In this document: positions 58,001-64,000 of the stretch, piece after piece
Position numbering within the stretch: the stretch's first letter is position 1
Layout of the letters: every line of letters starts with the position of its first letter
NCBI GenBank assembly: GCA_949775045.1
Contig: OX459097.1
Location: 20,371,668-20,435,667, forward strand
Length of the DNA: 64,000 nucleotides
Source: Metridium senile
Taxonomy: Eukaryota > Cnidaria > Anthozoa > Actiniaria > Metridiidae
Direction of reading: 5' to 3'
Translations under genes and position numbers: made by a program
The notes under the pieces: model-generated
The model's database searches: none
The model's input: only the letters and a program-made list of their open reading frames with translations
Told to the model about the DNA's origin: nothing

Positions 58001-60807
58001 GCTGTTTAGGTAGAATTACATACCACATGAAAAGTGTTTTTCTAGACTAAGTCTAATTCCCTACATACACTACAATCACACCAATATTCCCCTTCACAGC
58101 TCTCTGCGCTATCTTGAAAGGTAGCCGGCACTTTGCTTCGAGGCGAGCTGGACGAACGTTCATCTTACAATGATAGAGACTTTTTAACACCTCACGGGAC
58201 ATTTATTCACGCGTCTCTATTATTGCAAGCTCAACGTTCGTCTAGCTTCAACGCAAATGCCTGGCTAACTTCCAAGATGACGCACGGAAATGTGAATGGG
58301 GATATTTAATAACAACTATAGCAAGATTGAGGCGATGTCCCTAGAATAACTCTTGAAATGTCTTTAAGTTAAGCTTCAAATTTGTTAGAATCTAGATTTT
58401 AGTAATTGATTAAGATTGAGAACGAGCTTCATCAGTTCCACAAGTATATAGGATCTGTATGATCTCGCCGAATATTTCACTTACCTTTTCGTCTGTTTTT
58501 GCTTTCTCTTTTTAATAAACACGTACAACAGAAACAAGATGACTAGTAAAACCAAGACACCACACCCCACACCTAGTCCTGTTGCAATGATGGAAGAAGA
58601 ATTATTGATGTTTCTGTTGCTTGCGAGAATATTCTTAACAACGGTTCTTGGGGATGTAGTTGTCACTTTGTCAGTATAGGCCATCGTTGCTGTTGGAGAT
58701 GATGAATTGGCTAAATGTCGTGGAAAGAGAAAAAAAACATGTGACTCATTTCCAGAAAATAGTAATGTTACTCTTTCATTAAAATAATAATATCACAATA
58801 GATAAGTTTCTTCCATGTTATTTTTTATAAACGTTCCAATCCATCGTACATCTAGTGCATCTTTCAAACGTACTTTCGCCCTGAAGATGCAGGCAACTTA
58901 TTAAACTAGTACTATTAACGTGGATCTGAATAAACTGTACTATATATAAACTATACTATTGTATTAATATCTACTATGGCTATAGACGTGGTGGAGGAGC
59001 GGTCAGTGGTTGGGATCCTGGGTTGACAGTGCAACTACGTTGTGTCCTTGGGCAAGATGCTTCACTTCCACATTGCCTCTCTTCATCTAGGACTATAAAT
59101 GGGTACCAGCAAAAATTGCTGGGGTAAAGAAGCTAATGAAAGAGGAGGCATGAGATTACCCCCTGTTATTCGTTCAACAACTTAACTTTTTTATCAGAAA
59201 GTTTAACTACATTTTGTAAATAATACCTCTGGTCTTCTTTTTATATTTTTATTTTCAAAAGCACATTAAACACTGTAGGTAAAAATCGAAAAATAATCAG
59301 AAGGCGATGGACAGTGATCAGACCCAAATACTAGCAGGATGTTTATACTCAAGTTATAATATTTATACTAAAAAAATTATAATATTGCTTATCTTACCAA
59401 AAACGTTCCACAAATTACGGGAATTCGTTTAGTCAAAACCGATGTTTCTGAGTCTAAATCTAGGAGATGAATCTCATTCTGATTTCCGGAAGTCAATAAT
59501 GATCAATTAATTACTTTGATTGGCTCGATCAAGCAAATGTGCCTTGTATGTATTTTGTCTTCCTCATCACTTGCTTAAAATAATATTTTTTACTCACTTG
59601 GATGGTTGTCTTGGAAGGTAATGTTCATCTTGAATCCTTTAGCAGTATATTGATGATCAGAACGAAACTCGACATGTAAATGTCTTCCAGTCGACGACCA
59701 ATTCGGAGAAGGTGTGCTTGGTTTCCCGGTAAAGCGCCCTAGTGACACACCGGTATCATCAGGTCCATCTCGAACCACGACATAGTCTCCAGGTGGAACC
59801 AAATAAAAATCTTCAAACATAAATTCAATGGTTTTGTTTTGTGGTGCATATAGGAGCCATCTGCACAATTGGTTATTAGGGTAGTAGGATGGATAAAAAG
59901 GACTTGTAATTTGTGATTGATCCGATGTTACCAACTCAACAGTTTTACAAGCTGTAAAATTAAAAGACAAGAAAATAGTTTTACAATCGATGTGATGTAA
60001 GGTACGTTACAGTAAGTTAGTTAAGCTGAGGTAAGATAAGGTACTGTAAGGCATAGTGAAGTAAGGTGAGATGATGTAATGTAAGTTGAAATAAGGTAAG
60101 GTGAGCTAAGGCAAGGTAAGGTGAGGTACGTTGGTTACGTGAGGTAAGATAAATTAATGTTTTTAAAAGGTTAATGTAACTTAAAGTTAAAGTGAGGTAT
60201 GTTAGTGCGAAGTTAGCTAATGTTATATTTGTCAGACAAGTTGATATAAGATGAGATAAGGTAATGTAAGTCAAGGTAACGCAAGATGGAGTACAGTTAA
60301 GGTAAGATGAGGTGAGGTAAGAAAATATAAGGTAAGTTGAGGCAAGATGAAGTGAGGTGATCGAGGTAAGTCAAGGTAAGATAAAGTGAGCTGAGGTGAG
60401 TTGAACGTACTTGTATTGGTAGTTACCTTTCGGCTTGTCCTCATAACAATACTTCAACGAAAATTCTTGATCAATACCAGAACTATTAGCCTTAAATTTC
60501 ACCCATAGATTTGGCCCACCAGATGTAAACCCCGAATCACCAGTGCCGTCTGCTTCACTACTAAAGTTCTTTAACACCGGAGCATTTGCATTTTGCCCGT
60601 CTCTTATAACAACATAATCTCCTGGTTGTGATAGTCTGTAAATATCAAAACTGAATGTAATCAACTTGTCCTGTGGTGCAGTGATATTCCAGGTCCTTTC
60701 ATCGTTGCTACTATAGTTGGCGGGACTGTTGATATAGTAAGTTCGCCTGCGACGACTTCGTCCATAGTATAGACGGGGCCGGAAGAAATAATATGAATAT
60801 GTATATG
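54814..60807 (-). CDS. Gene C: two-CUB receptor tyrosine kinase
   Basis: Minus-strand exons: 60807-60427 (CUB1), 59951-59598 (CUB2), 58710-58485 (stalk, membrane helix), 57970-57759, 57547-57363, 56989-56852, 56577-56360, 56223-56183, 55362-55266, 55000-54814 (stop 54816-54814); about 678 residues in frame. The most compact copy (6 kb) and, with B, part of a head-to-tail pair. Kinase motifs GHGAFGKV, VAVK, HRDLAARN, DFG and WMSPEA are intact. The start is open: either a spliced signal-peptide exon ending in phase 1 lies upstream of 60807, or translation begins at an in-frame ATG at 60865, whose start (MLVIVYRVLRILIVSF) would itself serve as signal peptide or anchor. The tail has DGYLV and ends DVEV. 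CUB1 has lost the usual cysteine pair. Confidence 0.9.
55266..55362 (-). CDS. Gene C exon: kinase G helix
   Basis: KLPYRTVCNQKLLSLLKEGY and RMDKPDLCPDD, donor gtaaga. Confidence 0.87.
55446..55732. repeat. Expanded CAT/ATG repeat in gene C intron
   Basis: Blocks of (cat)4-8 separated by caatatgtatgtc or caatatgcatgtc. The poly-His-like frames over it are not genes. A and B have short (cat)n tracts at the same intron position. Confidence 0.93.
56183..56223 (-). CDS. Gene C exon: 41-nt mini-exon
   Basis: WSYGVVLWEIYSL; same nucleotides as B over the coding part. Confidence 0.87.
56360..56577 (-). CDS. Gene C exon: catalytic and activation loops
   Basis: EYLSSKGIVHRDLAARNILL, ADFGLSRHVT, QVYQAQ, LPLKWMSPEAMDD; differs from B at a single residue in this exon (GRRK versus GHRK). 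Confidence 0.92.
56852..56989 (-). CDS. Gene C exon: kinase insert
   Basis: TYVLIRRSINNSTEG, acidic insert, SFSWQIAQGM; acceptor tattttcag, donor gtaagg. Confidence 0.87.
57363..57547 (-). CDS. Gene C exon: alpha-C to hinge, GC donor
   Basis: FIREIDLMKNVG through FLVVEFARYGDLLKFL, ending AAAAAG before gcaagt. Confidence 0.88.
57759..57970 (-). CDS. Gene C exon: kinase P-loop and catalytic lysine
   Basis: REDPWEVSLETVELLQEIG, GHGAFGKVWEG and VAVKML; strong polypyrimidine tract and acacag acceptor; donor gtgagt. Confidence 0.9.
58087..58305. mobile_element. 220-bp MITE in gene C intron before the kinase
   Basis: aatattccccttcaca pairs with tgtgaatggggatatt; inner gacgaacgtt and tagagac words are also inverted. 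Confidence 0.78.
58485..58710 (-). CDS. Gene C exon: stalk and membrane helix
   Basis: Longest stalk (about 38 residues; TTTSP, NNSSS with N-glycosylation potential), helix beginning IIATGLGVGCGVLVLLVILF, then FIKKRKQKQTK. Confidence 0.9.
58990..59165 (+). mobile_element. SINE-like element
   Basis: cgttgtgtccttgggcaaga and ctataaatgggtacc are phrases of the type found in the body of many invertebrate tRNA-derived SINEs. Lies in the gene C intron between CUB2 and stalk exons. Confidence 0.55.
59598..59951 (-). CDS. Gene C exon: CUB2
   Basis: TSPFYPSYYPNNQLCRW, VPPGDYVVVRDGPDD and HQYTAKGFKMNITFQ. One cysteine pair. Acceptor ttttacag, donor gtgagt, phase 1-1. Confidence 0.9.
59995..60417. repeat. 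Degenerate GTAAGGTGAG array in gene C intron
   Basis: About 420 bp of gtaagg, gtgagg and gtaaga words without fixed period, between the CUB1 and CUB2 exons. In the gene C transcript it reads as cttacc and ctcacc. Confidence 0.88.
60427..60807 (-). CDS. Gene C exon: CUB1, lacking the canonical disulfide
   Basis: INSPANYSSNDERTWNI replaces the normal NNQxC position; LSQPGDYVVIRDGQN, VLKNFS and WVKFKANSSGIDQEF keep the CUB pattern. A basic Tyr/Arg-rich run (GRSRRRRTYY) opens the exon. Phase 1-1, donor gtaact. Confidence 0.85.
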
Positions 60808-61109
60808 CTGAAATAAGAAAAGACACAATTAATATTCTCAAAACTCTATACACAATAACTAACATATCTATAAAGCTGAAGCCTTCTATTTTCTACTTCT
60901 CTTTGCTTAAAAAGAAAATATATATATATGTAAGAACAACACTCCTATCATGTAGGACAAATATAGGGGATACTGTGCGGAAATAGCCCTTAATTAGATC
61001 ACGTGTACTTTACAATCTAAGAAGTATGGCAAGCGTATCGATCGTTTGCTGTTTTCTCTATCCTTCACTATCAGCCCTACTTCCCTCCCGCAGTTTGTGT
61101 TTAGCGTTA

Positions 61110-61369
61110 TACACCTATTTCAATTAACATTGTCCATCTGGAATGGTTCATCTGAGACCGATAGGAATTGTGGGAGTTCATTAAACTTCAAATAAATTGT
61201 TTTAATCACACTTGAATGATGCATAATTACAGATAACAGTATTTCAGAAGTAAACATTAATATTCAAGCTTGATTATAATAGTGCATTTGCAGTTTAACG
61301 AGCTCCCACAATTCCTATCGGTCTCAGATCAACCATTCCAGATGGACAACGTTAATTGAAATAGGTGTA
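61110..61369. mobile_element. 260-bp TA-flanked MITE, copy 3
   Basis: tacacctatttcaattaaca to gaaataggtgta with the inverted ctgagaccgataggaattgt pair. It lies 300 bp upstream of the first seen exon of gene C. Confidence 0.88.
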
Positions 61370-61811
61370 TACAATACTATACCAACAAACGTGAGAAAAA
61401 TGAACAGCATACTATTTATCTCAATCCACGATTAATAATTTTATAATTTCATTGCTGTATACCTCGTAGAGTAAATGTTCGGATCAGAAAACCAAACAGA
61501 ATAGAATTGAAATTCATCTCAGTTGGAAACCCTTCGGCTCAAACCTGTCGATCAAGAGATCACAAGAAATTATATTTCAAAAGTAAGATAACTCGTAGAA
61601 TTCCTTGATCGTTAAAAAAAATAATTCATAGGGTCAGATGGCTTCACAACACGCTTGTTTGTACAGAGTTCTTTTTTTTTGTCCTATGCCAACAGTAATA
61701 ATCATAATAATAATTAAGTACTTAATATATGATCTAACAGCTATATAAACTAACATATACTAGGTTTTATCAGAGTTCAGTTACATCAGTAGAATCATAT
61801 ATAGAATAAAG

Positions 61812-62054
61812 CGTATCTAACTGATTTCCGACTCTACCTAAAGATGCCATCCACCCAGTTCACAAGGACCGGGATGCACCTTATATAAATGATAGGTAAT
61901 ATAATGAAATTTGTAACACCGTAAAAAATGTTGACTTAACTTTACTGAAGTATGACAGATATATAGCATACAGCACTGATATCTAACTGATTTCCGACAT
62001 TACCTACATATGCCATTCACCCCGTTCACAAGGACCAGTATGCACCTTAGGGCA
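61812..62054. repeat. Two copies of a 75-bp unit
   Basis: tatctaactgatttccgac through ggatgcacctta-like text at 61812-61887 and again at 61979-62054, about 90 bp apart. Confidence 0.8.
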
Positions 62055-62650
62055 TGAGTAAATCATTGATACAAGGGTATAATTTTAACATGACTGATTT
62101 AAACTCGAATGAATGAAAGAGTCGCAATATATTCATTTACCAAAAAAAACAGCCTTACCTTGTTTTCGCTGCTATTATTATGAGTAAGAAGACAACTGTT
62201 TTCTTTGAAAGAACCTTTATCGCTCTGACTGTTTTTAAAAGGAATTTTTATTTAAATAAGAATAGCAAAAGCCTCATAATGAGATAAAATTGTAATCCAA
62301 TTTAAACTACCGTGTAGAACAGTTTGTTATGGAAATAACCTACATGATCATCACATATACATAAAATAGATGTAATTGGTACTTAAGGCCCAGTCCATCT
62401 ATAAAAACATCTGCATATGTATGGAAAGGCCCTAAGTGGCTTTAAGGGCTTCAAAGTATACATCTATACAAATAATTACATAAAAAGCTGGGTGTTTAAA
62501 ATTACATTAAAACAAACAATATCCTCAATGTTCTTGAAGACAATAGTGAATAGTTTTAAGCACGTCAATAGATAATTAGTTTAAATATATCTTAACGACT
62601 TTACAAAACTGTCAATGATTGTAGTCAATAGGTAAAGTGCACGAACACTA

Positions 62651-62680
62651 TTAACGTGAACTAAATTTAGTTCACGTTAA
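62651..62680. repeat. Perfect 30-bp palindrome
   Basis: ttaacgtgaactaaa followed immediately by its reverse complement. Confidence 0.9.
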
Positions 62681-62699
62681 ATTAACAAGTACATGATGC

Positions 62700-63159
62700 A
62701 AAACTGAGTGTTTGTATTATTCAATGAGCTCAAAAGGCATGTTTTTCATATTTTCAATAACAATATTAAAAGGCCGCTAAGTCAAACAATAGAACCAGAA
62801 AATTATTCCAAAAATACGTATGTAGGTTTTTATTAATCTGTTGTATAAACGCTTGCAGTGTTTATAAACGTAAAAAAAAAACTATTTTTAGCGGGAATTT
62901 TGCAATTTCTTGCTTTGATATTGGAAATTGCGTTTGTTGACATTGCCCTATTCGAATGGTTGTTTGTTAATGGTTGTATGCTCATTGTTCTTCCCCGCCT
63001 TATAATAACATGCCGTTATTTTGAATACAGCAAGGTGTCAAAAATTACAGTTGTTTTCATTGTGTAACCGTCTCTTGTGCATTACAAAAGGAATTGTCAA
63101 TGCTTTGGCAATGCGTAAATATATTTCTAGATGCACTAATATATATTTGTAGGTTTTCA
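62700..63159. other. Intergenic sequence
   Basis: A 69-codon hydrophobic frame at 62858-63067 (+) has no recognisable family and no nearby promoter signs. Confidence 0.35.
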
Positions 63160-63275
63160 CTCGGGGTTCCCGCAGGGGGCCCGAGTCTAGGTTTACCTTA
63201 GGTATGTATGTATGGATGGATGGATCTATGTATCATATGTCACGTTTTGGAAGGCACAGGCAGCCCAAACAGCCC
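63160..63275. repeat. Dispersed repeat unit, inverted copy
   Basis: gggcccgagtctaggtttac, then (atgt/atgg)n, then aaggcacaggcagcccaaac, i.e. the parts of 26365-26485 in reverse. Confidence 0.65.
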
Positions 63276-63851
63276 AAAAGGTTTGTTGCACCACAGGTTG
63301 TCCAAAAGTTTCTTCCGATTGTTTTAATCACTCGCTCTGACACCGAAATCTACGAAAGTTTATCTATTTTGTGAATATTTAGGCTTTTTAACAATCACAT
63401 TGAATCATTATATAAACAATAAAAGCTTTTGGAAGTTTTATAGTATCTTTTGTGGATGGCATATACTGATATCTGCTAGAGTCTGGTCAAATTAGCCGCT
63501 TTGATTGTGTTCGCATCGTTGCCAACTTTATCATATTTTAATAAAAAAAACGTGCTTTAAACGACATCATGATGATCGGAAATCATAACCAGTGGAAAGA
63601 CAAAAGATTAATCTGTCACATGAAGAGGAGTTGACGTCATTTTCTGCAACTTAAGAAACAAGAAAGAAAGATATGTTGACACGCCATTTTCGTGACAAGT
63701 AAAAATATTGAAACTGATCATAACAAAATGACATCGGATCTTTGCTGGACATTGATAACTATACATTGACATGATTAGTACAAATGTACACATGTACAAA
63801 TGACATAAAGTACATGTTTAGTACAAATGAATATCGCCGATTATTGTTACT

Positions 63852-64000
63852 CTGTTGTTGGAATTTTGCATCCGAATTAAACATGCTCGATATTACTCAT
63901 TGAACTTCTCCTAGATGTATTCTTAATCATATTCTGTTATATTTTATGATTCGGACGCTTTCTGCATATGTTTATCTGTTGTTGGAATTTTGCATCCGAA
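63852..64000. repeat. 25-bp direct repeat at the window end
   Basis: Identical ctgttgttggaattttgcat (and 5 more bases) at 63852-63876 and 63976-64000; may be two units of a longer tandem repeat that continues beyond the window. Confidence 0.75.

Overview
The window is animal nuclear DNA: AT-rich, intron-rich and full of inverted-repeat transposons. Splice sites are GT-AG, apart from one conserved GC-AG intron. Only a few percent is coding. Animal-specific domains (CUB, receptor tyrosine kinase, C2H2 zinc finger, WW-like) and many short non-autonomous elements fit an invertebrate, perhaps a non-bilaterian such as a cnidarian or sponge. I cannot name the species from the sequence.

The core is a cluster of three paralogous receptor tyrosine kinase genes, called A, B and C here. 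B and C encode two CUB domains, a short Ser/Thr/Asn-rich stalk, one membrane helix, and a split cytoplasmic tyrosine kinase with a short kinase insert and a Tyr-containing tail. A enters the window at its second CUB exon. A (+, 244-8707) runs toward B (-, 37625-27470) tail to tail. C (-, 60807-54814) lies behind B in the same orientation. Exon lengths and intron phases are almost identical in all three, and intron sequence next to some exons is still alignable, so the duplications look fairly recent, with B and C closest. Each CUB exon is a symmetrical phase 1-1 module. All key kinase motifs are intact in all three copies, so none looks like a pseudogene.

Between A and B lies a minus-strand gene D (22087-14402) joining a WW-like exon to six C2H2 fingers. 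A promoter-like segment near 25.2-25.44 kb precedes a possible tiny + strand spliced transcript. The last intron of B (same strand) holds a 79-codon ORF with a signal-peptide-like start.

The rest is mobile DNA: a decayed LINE (ORF1 and endonuclease, no reverse transcriptase) at 37.8-39.5 kb; a 1.9-kb TIR element at 39.5-41.5 kb; a 3.5-kb foldback element at 41.5-45.0 kb with tRNA-like sequences and palindromic minisatellites in its arms; a 1.8-kb foldback at 19.4-21.2 kb with a nested MITE whose empty site survives in the opposite arm; three 260-bp MITEs of one family; other MITEs and hairpins, several inside receptor introns; and tRNA-related SINE pieces. All splice models were made by eye, using splice-site consensus, phase and agreement among paralogs.
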